In this document: piece after piece, positions 15,604 to 23,342 of the stretch
Layout: each line of letters starts with the position of its first letter
Numbering within the stretch: the first letter of the stretch is position 1
Assembly: GCF_044594925.1 (NCBI RefSeq)
Contig: NZ_CP138991.1
Coordinates: forward strand, 124,001-188,000
Origin: Maribacter sp044594925
GTDB taxonomy: Bacteria; Bacteroidota; Bacteroidia; Flavobacteriales; Flavobacteriaceae
Direction: 5' to 3'
Length of the DNA: 64,000 bases
Program-made: the position numbers and the translations under genes
Notes under the pieces: model-generated
What the model was told of the DNA's origin: nothing
What the model saw: the letters and a program-made list of their open reading frames with translations, nothing else
Databases searched by the model: none

Positions 15604-16677
15604 ATGGAAAAGCGCTTAAAACAATGTTTGGGTATTGATGTCTCTAAACTAAACTTATCATTATCCCTAGGTTTTCTGACCGATAAGCTGAACAAAGAAT
15701 TCATATCACATCCAGATGTGCCCAATGATCTGTCAGGTTATAAAGAGCTTTTGAAATGGTTAAGGAAATCGGTGGATGCTAGCGTTGAGCTTTTAGTGGT
15801 TATGGAAGCCACGGGAGTTTACCATCAGGGTATCGCCCATTATCTGCATTCCAAAGGTTATTCGGTTTGTGTAATGCAGTCGGGCAGGGTGAAGAGTTAT
15901 GCCCGTAGTCTTGACCAACGCTCAAAGACAGATGCGCTGGATAGTAAAATGCTCGGTATGCTCGGTCTGGAAAGGTCTATTCGTTTATGGGAGCCACCCA
16001 GTGAAGAACTTCAACGCTTAAAAGCATTGAGCAGGGAACGTAGTTCTTTGTTAAAGGATAGGACAATAGAGAACAATCGTCAGGGAGCAATTTCGTCGAG
16101 TGTTTATAGGAATGCCAAAGCCCTTAAAAGGCATAAGAACAGGCTGAAACTTATCAATGGTCAAATAGGATCTATAGAAGAAGAAATGCAGGACCTGATA
16201 TCCAAAAACAAAGTACTGCGGAACAAGATAGGCTTTATGATGAGTATACCTGGTATTTCATTTATATCCGCAGCTACCGTTATAGGAGAGACCTTGGGTT
16301 TTGCTTCTATCGTAAACGCGAAACAACTGACCAGCTACGCCGGTTACGATGTTGTCTTGCGAGAGTCGGGGAACTTCAAGGGCAAAACAAGGATCAGCAA
16401 AAAGGGTAACAGCCATATTCGTGCCGTTCTACATATGCCTTCGATGACCTGTGTGCGTTGTAATCCAACATTGAAACAATTCTATAACCGACTTAAGCCA
16501 AAGAAAGCAAAGCCACTGGTGGCCTTAATAGCGGTTCAGAGAAAGCTGTTGATATTAATGTACACCCTATGGAAAAACGAAGAATTCTATGATGCGGATT
16601 TTGAAACTAAAAAGCAGCAAAAGCGTGAAGCCCTTGCTGCGCAGGATAACAACTTGATTGCTCAACTTGTTTCCTAA
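15604..16677 (+). CDS. IS110-family recombinase (RuvC-like DEDD plus serine domain)
   Basis: A 357-residue RNA-guided recombinase. The N-terminal RuvC-like domain shows the DEDD residues D12 (GIDVSK), E68 (MEATG), D110 and D113 (KTDALDSK). The C-terminal transposase domain has the helix-hairpin-helix-like SIPGISFISAATVIGE region (214-229) and the RESG motif with candidate catalytic S255, then SKKGNSHIRAVLHMPS. The spacing agrees with IS621-type enzymes. The protein is expected to bind the bridge RNA from 15421-15580 and join target and circular donor at CT cores. The frame is intact, and start, stop and length are normal, so the element is probably active or recently active. Confidence 0.95.
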   Translation: MEKRLKQCLGIDVSKLNLSLSLGFLTDKLNKEFISHPDVPNDLSGYKELLKWLRKSVDASVELLVVMEATGVYHQGIAHYLHSKGYSVCVMQSGRVKSYARSLDQRSKTDALDSKMLGMLGLERSIRLWEPPSEELQRLKALSRERSSLLKDRTIENNRQGAISSSVYRNAKALKRHKNRLKLINGQIGSIEEEMQDLISKNKVLRNKIGFMMSIPGISFISAATVIGETLGFASIVNAKQLTSYAGYDVVLRESGNFKGKTRISKKGNSHIRAVLHMPSMTCVRCNPTLKQFYNRLKPKKAKPLVALIAVQRKLLILMYTLWKNEEFYDADFETKKQQKREALAAQDNNLIAQLVS

Positions 16678-16889
16678 TATTTTAAAGAAAAAGCTTGCTT
16701 TTTAACACAGTACCTATGAGTAGTTGCGGGGCTTAGCACAAACTTTTGCAAGTATACACCAAGTTGGAAATTCCGCAGGAATTTCCAAAGTAGGCGAGAA
16801 CAAGCAATTACTTATAGCCATTGTTGTGCACAGTAATTACATTCCATAAGATGACCTAATCAAATCTAAAAAACTTAACTACAAAGTCA

Positions 16890-18617
16890 CTATTTATTTC
16901 CTAAAATTTTACTTGCAATATTCGCAAAACTAAAACCTACTCCCCAATAATAAGGACTTGTTTCGCCATTTCCAGTCATATTCAAATTAATGCCACCAGT
17001 TAAGAATATTTTATTATTAAAAAAGCCTAAAACCAAACCTGCACCAACCTCTATATCATCTTCGGTACTAAAATCAACATAAGAAACATTAGCTCCGATT
17101 GAAGGCTCTAAAAAATTAACTAAACGATTAGAGTCTTTTTTTCCATCACGCCTGTAAGTAAGCATTAAAGAAACACCAGGTGCTCCTTTAAAGTTTGATG
17201 GTGACAAACTTGAAGACTCTTCTGATGTAGGCTCATCTATTCTATTAACTAAAAGAAACGAGTCAGAAATTTTGACTTGCCAGCCCGTTTGCCTAAGTTC
17301 GTAAGTGCCTATGGGTAACACTTTTTTCTCAGTTTCTACTCCAGCCTCTTTTCTTCTATCTCTATTTTTTTCTAAAATTACATATAGATAAAGTACATCA
17401 CCTTCCTTAGCTCGTTCTTTTCTCAGGTTTATTGTTCCATAATCTAATTCTAAATAGATATTCTTACTTGCATCTTGAGTTATTTCTTTGATTATTTCTG
17501 ATTTGGTTATTACAACTGCACAGTCATCTCTTTTTAAAATTTCATAACAGGCAATGTTTTCCAGTTTTTTTAAAATATTACTTTCAGGTATATTTCTTGT
17601 TAATTTATCAATTTGAAGTTCTATACTCCGTTTTAATGAAATAGCATCATTTAGCATATCTTCTTCCAATGAAGTTTCAAAACTTTCTATATCTTCTAAC
17701 AACCTTGACTCAATAGCATCAAGCCAGATATAATCTTGTTCAATACCTTTAAGAAAAGCATCTTCAGCCTTAACTCCAGATTGTTTGAAGTACTTAATAT
17801 AATTTGCAATAATTTTGAACCTATTTAAATAGTCTTTTAAAATGCTAATTTTATTTAACAAAGCATAGCTTCTTATTTCTTCTAATTCTGAAATTAAATT
17901 ATCAATATTTACAATATTTCCTTCATCTAACTCTTGCAAAACCTGTAACGCAATCGGATGCTCATTATCTATTATTTCATCATAAATCAATTTCAAACGA
18001 TTTGATGTAGTTTCTAGTCCATTATCTTGTTGGTATTGAAAATTTTGAACGTTATTTATAACACTATTTGATGATAAAAGAAAGTCGATTTCAGTATATA
18101 AGAATACATATGAGTTACCATATGCTTGTTGCAAATCGCTTTGTATCTGAATAGTATAACATTCCTTTATCAAATTGGCGAAAATAGTTGCAATTTCAAG
18201 AGGTCTTAAAGGAACACCAATTGTAGATTTTTCTTCGCCTATTTTAGTATATGGAAAAACCTCTACAGGGTCTTCACCTCCATCCGAACTCACAATTTTG
18301 CCCTCTATCGTAATTTCACCTTTAAAATTAATGTTTTCAAAAATCTTTTGTTTTTCAAAATAGATTTCAATTAAACTCTTAGTATCAATTATAACATTTT
18401 CTTGATTAGAGTTCAAGTTGTCATTCACTTTATATTTCCAAATATTCTTCTTTTTTAAATTCCTTACTTCCTTAACAGTAATATATTGTCTTGGGTCAAT
18501 ATTTGTCAAAATCTCTAATGAATCGTCAACAGTTTCTTGTGCATCAACAGTACAAAAGGATAAAAGTATTACTATTGTAATCGCATATTTTAAGAATGTT
18601 CGAGGTGGTTTTATCAT
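16890..18617 (-). CDS. Hypothetical secreted protein with C-terminal barrel-like segment
   Basis: I do not recognise a family. The 575-residue protein has a signal peptide (about 1-26, YAITIVILLSFCTVDAQ). Residues about 30-200 are mixed, then a long helical, Glu/Ile/Leu-rich region (about 200-370) suggests a coiled or helical rod. The last 100 residues contain alternating strands (VSLMLTYRR, VGAGLVLGFFNNKIFLTGGI, YYWGVGFSFANIA) like a small outer-membrane barrel. The layout would suit a periplasmic/outer-membrane protein that presents a helical domain. It is one unit of the accessory array, with separators on both sides, minus-strand and AT-rich. Confidence 0.55.
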   Translation of the reverse strand: MIKPPRTFLKYAITIVILLSFCTVDAQETVDDSLEILTNIDPRQYITVKEVRNLKKKNIWKYKVNDNLNSNQENVIIDTKSLIEIYFEKQKIFENINFKGEITIEGKIVSSDGGEDPVEVFPYTKIGEEKSTIGVPLRPLEIATIFANLIKECYTIQIQSDLQQAYGNSYVFLYTEIDFLLSSNSVINNVQNFQYQQDNGLETTSNRLKLIYDEIIDNEHPIALQVLQELDEGNIVNIDNLISELEEIRSYALLNKISILKDYLNRFKIIANYIKYFKQSGVKAEDAFLKGIEQDYIWLDAIESRLLEDIESFETSLEEDMLNDAISLKRSIELQIDKLTRNIPESNILKKLENIACYEILKRDDCAVVITKSEIIKEITQDASKNIYLELDYGTINLRKERAKEGDVLYLYVILEKNRDRRKEAGVETEKKVLPIGTYELRQTGWQVKISDSFLLVNRIDEPTSEESSSLSPSNFKGAPGVSLMLTYRRDGKKDSNRLVNFLEPSIGANVSYVDFSTEDDIEVGAGLVLGFFNNKIFLTGGINLNMTGNGETSPYYWGVGFSFANIASKILGNK

Positions 18618-18693
18618 ATTGATTTTGTTTTGGTTAGTAATACAATAATACGTTTTTTATTTTTTTATAAATTTCGTTGTTTTCCTGCGCTTA

Positions 18694-18763
18694 TTGTGCA
18701 CAACGGTCGAGGCTAAGTGCTGTTCGGCGTAGCCGTATTGCATTTAGCCTATGTTGTGTGCAG
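18694..18763. repeat. Array separator: short hairpin form
   Basis: Left arm TTGTGCACAACGGTCGAGG with GGCTAAGTGC; the complement of the right arm starts TGCACACAACATAGG and contains GGCTAAATGC. An inner CGGC...GCCG pair closes the tip. It leads directly into copy 2 of the 413-bp repeat, as its counterpart at 13162-13232 leads into copy 1. Confidence 0.7.
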
Positions 18764-19165
18764 TAAATATAGCGCATTGCTTTGAAGCCTTCAAATGGCA
18801 TATGCGCCTTATTTACGGAGTCACTTCTCTTATAGCGGAACAGTAGGAACTACAAAACCATTGTTTTTTTGAGGGAGACTTTCCAATGAAATATATACGA
18901 GTATATGTTCTCGTTGGGTAAGGGTCAAGGTCACGGAAATGAAAAAAAAGATGCCGAAAAACTTGATTTTCCAAAAAAAATCAACTTACTTCAAATAAGT
19001 TTTTATACGAAACCTCGTATTTGATAGTGTAACTCTCATACGATTTATCGAAAAACTTGATCCCCTGGAACTCCAGGGTCCAACATCCTTTTTTACCTTC
19101 TCCTTAAAAAGACCTTAGCAAAAGAACAATGACCTTTCCCAAGAGAAGTTATTGCACAGCAACGT
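18753..19165. repeat. 413-bp dispersed repeat, copy 2: array unit without a gene
   Basis: Second copy of the sequence at 13221-13633, in the same orientation, with equal length and similar separators on both sides. The half nearest 19165 is almost unchanged between the copies. The reading frames seen in copy 1 are broken here by stop codons, so coding is unlikely. The stretch between the hypothetical gene (start 18617) and the DUF6624 gene (end 19360) contains only this repeat and its two separators. Confidence 0.8.
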
Positions 19166-19354
19166 CTCGTATATGAAAAGTAGCGCTGAAAATAAGCGAT
19201 AATTTTCGGATTAAACACAAGCCGAATTTTTAAATTTTACTAATTATTTTATTATTGGGAATTTGTCAAATTTAAAAATTTGGCGACTTTCCAAAAATAC
19301 CCAAACCTTTGTGTTAGCAACGACTTGCGCTATTTTTTATATACATTGTTGGCA
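19154..19354. repeat. Array separator: long imperfect inverted repeat
   Basis: Left arm GCACAGCAACGTCTCGTAT, continuing ATGAAAAGTAGCGC. The complement of the right arm is TGCCAACAATGTATATAAAA, continuing AATAGCGC. The pairing is GTATATGAAAAGTAGCGC versus GTATATAAAAAATAGCGC. The interior is AT-rich and holds no credible gene. Confidence 0.75.
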
Positions 19355-19359
19355 TTTCG

Positions 19360-20373
19360 TTATTTTTTTTCAGCCTCTAATTTTTCAGTTATCTCTTTGT
19401 GCTTTTCTACATCCCAAGTAATATTCCAATTATTAATGTATTCCTGAATTGTTCCTAATCCAACATCCGCACGTCTTTTATCAACATTTTCTGGGTCTTC
19501 AATTGGCGAAACATAAAATTCTCCTGTTTCTTGATTTCTACCAATTTGACTGCCATAAATTTGTCTTTTACCAGTCCTTAAAGCTACTCTGTCTTCCAAT
19601 AACGCTAAACTACTTGAACGAGCATTATTTTTTTTAACTGCATCTCTCATCATTGGCAAGTACTTTTGTTGTATTTCAAGTGGTGAATGTTGAATTACCA
19701 AAAATAAAGTCGAATTTCCTTGACCTCCAATTACATCCTGTCCAAGCCAACCTTTTTCATCCAATATTTTTTGAATTTTGATTAGATTTATTGAGTCTTT
19801 TTCGTTTATAGTTCTCCAATGAGCTTTCATTTCTTCTGAATCTCTTCCAAATTTTTTCTCAACTTCGCTAATTTGTCTTCTTAAACCTTGGTCTTCTTGG
19901 TGTATAGTATCAAGTATCGCAACTAAAGGTTTATCCAAATTGGCTTCTGCTTTTTCTTTATTCTCTTTTATTAAATCTAGTACTTCATTCCATCTTTTAT
20001 CAGAATGTAGTGTAGTCAAATCACTATCTGTTGTGATATGTCCATAATTACTATAATTTCCTTTTTCTGCTATTCTGAACAATTGTACAAATGACGAATC
20101 GATTTGATTTGCTAAAGCCCAAGAACAAGCAGCGTTATATCTGTCATTTGTATTTCCTTTATTTCCGAGAGATGTAAATGCTTCTGAATATTTTTTGGCA
20201 GATTTCAAATAATCCTCATTTTCATAGAGATTCCACGCTTCGCTTTTCAGTTCAGCATATTTTGCTCTCTCTTCTGTAGTCGGCACTTTTTCTACAATAT
20301 TTTCTTCTTTGTTTTTTCCGTTTTTACAAGAAGAGAATATTATTAGTAGTACTAAAATTAAAATATTTTTCAT
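19360..20373 (-). CDS. DUF6624 lipoprotein with N-terminal TPR-like helices
   Basis: A 337-residue predicted lipoprotein: MKNILILVLLIIFSSC with lipid-modified C16. Residues about 35-145 look like TPR/helical repeats (AWNLYENEDYLKSAKKYSEA, RYNAACSWALANQ). The second half matches DUF6624: LDEKGWLGQDVIGGQGNSTL, FLVIQHSPLEIQQKYLP, ALLEDRVALRTGKRQIYGSQ. DUF6624 proteins are frequent in Bacteroidota with unknown function; the conserved His and Asp residues could form a catalytic or binding site, but this is speculative. It is the last gene of the accessory array, flanked by separators at 19154-19354 and 20400-20436. Confidence 0.75.
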   Translation of the reverse strand: MKNILILVLLIIFSSCKNGKNKEENIVEKVPTTEERAKYAELKSEAWNLYENEDYLKSAKKYSEAFTSLGNKGNTNDRYNAACSWALANQIDSSFVQLFRIAEKGNYSNYGHITTDSDLTTLHSDKRWNEVLDLIKENKEKAEANLDKPLVAILDTIHQEDQGLRRQISEVEKKFGRDSEEMKAHWRTINEKDSINLIKIQKILDEKGWLGQDVIGGQGNSTLFLVIQHSPLEIQQKYLPMMRDAVKKNNARSSSLALLEDRVALRTGKRQIYGSQIGRNQETGEFYVSPIEDPENVDKRRADVGLGTIQEYINNWNITWDVEKHKEITEKLEAEKK

Positions 20374-20399
20374 AGGTTTCTAGGTTTGTTTATAATGAA

Positions 20400-20436
20400 T
20401 GCCAACACGTTTATATGTCTGTATAAACGTTTATTT
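20400..20436. repeat. Terminal array separator: minimal hairpin
   Basis: TGCCAAC is followed by the perfect stem ACGTTTATA (20407-20415) / TATAAACGT (20422-20430) around TGTCTG. It marks the right edge of the accessory array. The following 180 bases (20437-20611) are AT-rich, and I see nothing definite in them. Confidence 0.55.
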
Positions 20437-20611
20437 CCCACAAGGTACAAAATTTAACCTTTTTGCCGTAAATAATAGTTTAATACAAGATGAACGTACA
20501 TCTGTTTTATATATATTTATACGTACTTTTAGAGTACTAATTATATAAAATGACTGTATGTTTTATTTCTATAATTACAAAAAATATCCAACTTTATAAC
20601 CGATTCTGCCT

Positions 20612-22237
20612 CTAATGCGCATACTCAGTGGCAATGGTTATGGGCCAACCCTCAAATTGTTCCGCATCGGGTTGCGTAACATCTGCATTTCTTGGCCAAC
20701 ATTCAAAAGTTACGTTTTGGTTTTTAGTGTTAAAACGTATCAATCCATAGCCACTACCATGAGATGGGCTTTCCGGGTTTACATAAGCCATCATCGAAAT
20801 TTTGTTTTGGAAACCATCTAAATAATCTCCTGTCCAAGGTAAGCTAGTAGTTGTATTTGGGTTTTTCCCTGCCTTTTCATCTTCGGGCCACCACCAACGG
20901 CTATAGTAATCGTTAACAATAGCTGGGACCACAAAGGCCCATGGGCCATCGCCAAATTCGTTAATACCCTGTTTAATTACCGTGGCCAAATGCTGGTCGC
21001 CCGCAATATGTACGGCGTTCGCTTTTTGTATGAGCTCCAGTGCTTTTTTGCGTCCTGTTTGTGGCCATCCGTTGCTGTCCAAATCGGCATGGAGGCGATT
21101 GTCCATAGTGCCGTGAATATGCACCCCGCCACAAAAACCGGTTTGGGAAAGCACCACTTTTGTGGCATTGGTATTTTTTTGTCCCCAGGTTTTTAAGAAG
21201 TGCAACTGCCGGTCGCCCAAAAGTTTTAGATTGGGCAGGTCAATCGATGCAGGGTCATACTCCGTATTTCGGATATGGTCTGGGCGTGGGCCTTGTTGCG
21301 GTATTTTACCCTCAGGACCGGATTTAAACTTTCGGTCTTCTATAATGGCAAAGTCCACTCCGCCCCATAGGAGGTTGGTGTAGTAAACACCGATACCTTG
21401 TTCAATAGGAGTAGGGTCAAAAGGGTCGGGGAGATGCGCCGTTTGGCAGCGTTCTACCATTTTTACATATTCCGGATGATAGCGGTATCCGCCGTCTGGA
21501 CTACCTTTGGTAAACGAAACTTTGCCGTTCTCGCCCCAAAGATTCCCCTGTCCTATATCATGGTCGTCCGGAATGGTGATACACGGTCTATGGCGAAAGG
21601 TTTCCCGGAATTGCAGACCAAATTTTAACCAAGCCGCGGTATGTTCCGTATGGTCGTACGATTGGTCTCCTGCAAAGAAGATAAGGTCGGGGTCTTGGTG
21701 ATTTATATTACGAACATAATTCTCGCGCATGCCTCTATCTTGATTACTGTTACAAGAAAGTGCCGCCAAGCTAATCTCCGTTTTGTTCAGTGGGTTTTTA
21801 CGAATAGTGCCCTTGTAAAACGCGGTGTCGCCGTGGCGCAGTCGGTAGCTGTAGTCATGGGAGCTGTCCCAATCCGTTACACGAAAAAGAGCGGACCATC
21901 CTAGGTCGTTCACTTGTTGGGACTGTATTTCCGTCCAAGTACCATTTTTCTGAATTTCTAGACGTACGGTTCTTGTTTCTTCGGGGTAGAGCGGATAGCA
22001 CTGTGCGCTCAATTTTAGGGTAGTATTGGAAACGGTATACATACCAAAGGCGATAACACTATCACGACCTATTTTTAAATTGATGATAGGATTGTCCGGC
22101 CTGTTCCACCAGTCGTTTATGGCCAAGGTATCCACATCGGAAAAAGGCGCCGTTACGGGCGGTACGCGTTCTTTCTTTTTTTCGGTACAGCAGAGGAAGC
22201 TTAGGCAAAGGACAACAAGCAGGACAATCTTTTTCAT
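20612..22237 (-). CDS. PhoD-like metallophosphatase, lipoprotein
   Basis: A 541-residue predicted surface or periplasmic lipoprotein (MKKIVLLVVLCLSFLCC, lipobox Cys at 16 or 17). The core is an alkaline phosphatase D/PhoD-like metallophosphatase: N-terminal beta domain (about 50-150), then the metal-binding motifs LIFFAGDQSYDH, DDHDIGQGN and AGDQHLATV. PhoD enzymes release phosphate from phosphodiesters or monoesters and teichoic acids, using Fe and Ca. The long catalytic part with PEGKIPQQGP is typical of the marine Bacteroidota branch. No Pho box is recognised. GC content is higher than in the preceding array, marking the return to core genome. Confidence 0.85.
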   Translation of the reverse strand: MKKIVLLVVLCLSFLCCTEKKKERVPPVTAPFSDVDTLAINDWWNRPDNPIINLKIGRDSVIAFGMYTVSNTTLKLSAQCYPLYPEETRTVRLEIQKNGTWTEIQSQQVNDLGWSALFRVTDWDSSHDYSYRLRHGDTAFYKGTIRKNPLNKTEISLAALSCNSNQDRGMRENYVRNINHQDPDLIFFAGDQSYDHTEHTAAWLKFGLQFRETFRHRPCITIPDDHDIGQGNLWGENGKVSFTKGSPDGGYRYHPEYVKMVERCQTAHLPDPFDPTPIEQGIGVYYTNLLWGGVDFAIIEDRKFKSGPEGKIPQQGPRPDHIRNTEYDPASIDLPNLKLLGDRQLHFLKTWGQKNTNATKVVLSQTGFCGGVHIHGTMDNRLHADLDSNGWPQTGRKKALELIQKANAVHIAGDQHLATVIKQGINEFGDGPWAFVVPAIVNDYYSRWWWPEDEKAGKNPNTTTSLPWTGDYLDGFQNKISMMAYVNPESPSHGSGYGLIRFNTKNQNVTFECWPRNADVTQPDAEQFEGWPITIATEYAH

Positions 22238-22311
22238 GGGAAGGTTTTGTTAGTATTCGTGTCCCGATAGGACCAATGACTCCCTTAAATATACTATTTT
22301 AGGAAGCTGTT

Positions 22312-22692
22312 ATGAAAAAAGATACACCTCAAAAACTAATCTTCGTCTATAATGCGGATTCCGGTCTTCGGAATTTACTCATAGATGGTGCACATAAAAT
22401 TTTAAGTCCGTCTACCTATGCCTGTAGCCTTTGTGATATTACTTTCGGGGCCTTCACGGAGCATACGGTTTGGAAGAAGTTTAGGAAAAAACAAGCGGAA
22501 ACGTTAGAAATGGAATTTTTGCATAAAGACGAGTTCGCAAAGGCATACCGCTCTAAATTTGGGTACAAGTTTACATTTCCTATTGTGTTATCGGAAACGA
22601 ATACAGACCTGGAAATTTTTGTACGAACGGAGGAGTTAAATCAATTGGAGGATGCAGCGGCACTGATTGCGGTATTGGAAGAGCGACTCTAA
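22312..22692 (+). CDS. Conserved hypothetical small protein
   Basis: A 126-residue soluble protein without signal peptide or membrane segment. Distinct segments are KLIFVYNADSGLRNLLIDGA near the N-terminus and YACSLCDITFGAFTEHTVWK in the middle, with a C-x2-C pair that might bind metal or act in redox. I know similar uncharacterised proteins with this pattern in Bacteroidota, but no function. It is divergent from the PhoD gene and convergent with engB, with only 18 bases to the latter. Confidence 0.7.
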   Translation: MKKDTPQKLIFVYNADSGLRNLLIDGAHKILSPSTYACSLCDITFGAFTEHTVWKKFRKKQAETLEMEFLHKDEFAKAYRSKFGYKFTFPIVLSETNTDLEIFVRTEELNQLEDAAALIAVLEERL

Positions 22693-22710
22693 GTAAAAGA
22701 AAAAGAGGGG

Positions 22711-23331
22711 CTATTTCTTTTTGGTAGCCTCAAAAAATTCCAGGTTAATGGCATCGATATAGCCAAGGACTTCATCGCGGCCTATATGCTTGCTAGAAGA
22801 GGTGATAAAGTATTGTGGCGCCTCTTCCCATACCCCGGTAAGTAATTCTTGGATGTAGTTGTCCACTTGTTTTTGGATGACCTGTGGTTTCAGCTTATCG
22901 GCTTTGGTGAAAATAATGGCGAAGGGGATGGCGTGTTCGCCCATCCATTGCATAAACTCCATATCCACTTTTTGCGGCTCATGACGAATGTCTATCAATA
23001 CAAAAGAGCATACCAATTGTTGGCGTTGTAAAAAGTAATTGGTGATGTATTTTTGAAAGATATTCTTATCCCGTCTGGATACCTTTGCATAACCATAACC
23101 GGGTAAATCTACCAAAAACCAATTGCCATTAATTTTAAAATGATTTATAAGCTGGGTCTTGCCCGGTCTGCCAGAGGTCTTCGCTAAACTTTTTTTCTCG
23201 GTGAGCATGTTTATCAAAGAAGATTTTCCCACGTTAGACCGTCCAATGAAAGCGTATTCCGGGATAGGCTCGTTGGGGCATTTGGCAACATCGCTGTTGC
23301 TCATGACAAAGTCTGCCGACTTTATTTTCAT
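22711..23331 (-). CDS. engB: Ribosome biogenesis GTPase EngB (YsxC/YihA)
   Basis: A 206-residue small GTPase needed for late assembly of the 50S ribosomal subunit. G-motifs are visible: G1 GRSNVGKS at 30-37, a G2 threonine in TSGRPGKTQ, G3 DLPGYG, G4 TKAD and a G5-like ITSSS near the C-terminus. The length is standard. It follows the alpha/beta hydrolase gene by 11 bases on the same strand, so both are probably driven from the promoter at 24131-24158. Confidence 0.95.
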   Translation of the reverse strand: MKIKSADFVMSNSDVAKCPNEPIPEYAFIGRSNVGKSSLINMLTEKKSLAKTSGRPGKTQLINHFKINGNWFLVDLPGYGYAKVSRRDKNIFQKYITNYFLQRQQLVCSFVLIDIRHEPQKVDMEFMQWMGEHAIPFAIIFTKADKLKPQVIQKQVDNYIQELLTGVWEEAPQYFITSSSKHIGRDEVLGYIDAINLEFFEATKKK

Positions 23332-23342
23332 CTAAGACAGTT

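Larger units (their letters stand above)
15252..16715 (+). mobile_element. IS110-family insertion sequence with CT core
   Basis: About 1.46 kb, bounded on each side by the dinucleotide CT (15252-15253 and 16714-16715). Boundaries come from rejoining the interrupted separator: GGTCTCGG + CT + ATGAGTAG restores an arm that matches its opposite arm. There are no terminal inverted repeats and no longer target duplication, as expected for IS110. The left end (15254-15603) is long and noncoding and contains structured RNA sequence. The right end is short (16678-16713). A CT core is the one known for IS621. The element interrupts an accessory-array separator and no gene is disrupted. Confidence 0.9.
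15236..16832. repeat. Array separator interrupted by the IS110 element
   Basis: The left arm is split: 15236-15253 (CTACAACGGTCTCGGCT) continues after the insertion at 16716 (ATGAGTAGTTGCGGGG). Rejoined, it pairs with the right arm at 16802-16832, whose complement reads CACAACAATGGCTATAAGTA. A perfect 11-bp hairpin TTGGAAATTCC/GGAATTTCCAA lies at 16764-16788 inside the separator. The original separator would have been about 135 bases. Confidence 0.8.

Noticed and set aside
15236..16832. IS110 element with terminal inverted repeats
   Set aside because: The inverted sequences at the two outer edges belong to the interrupted separator, not to the element; the element ends at CT cores.
11554..19354. 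CRISPR array
   Set aside because: The repeats are inverted pairs of variable length around genes, not short direct repeats with regular spacers.
10733..20436. Separators as true integron attC sites
   Set aside because: Ends do not fit the RYYYAAC/GTTRRRY cores, sizes and inner structures vary, and no IntI-type integrase or attI is visible; recorded as attC-like only.
20615..22253. Several plus-strand frames opposite the PhoD-like gene
   Set aside because: They are antisense shadows in a GC-richer gene, without protein family features.
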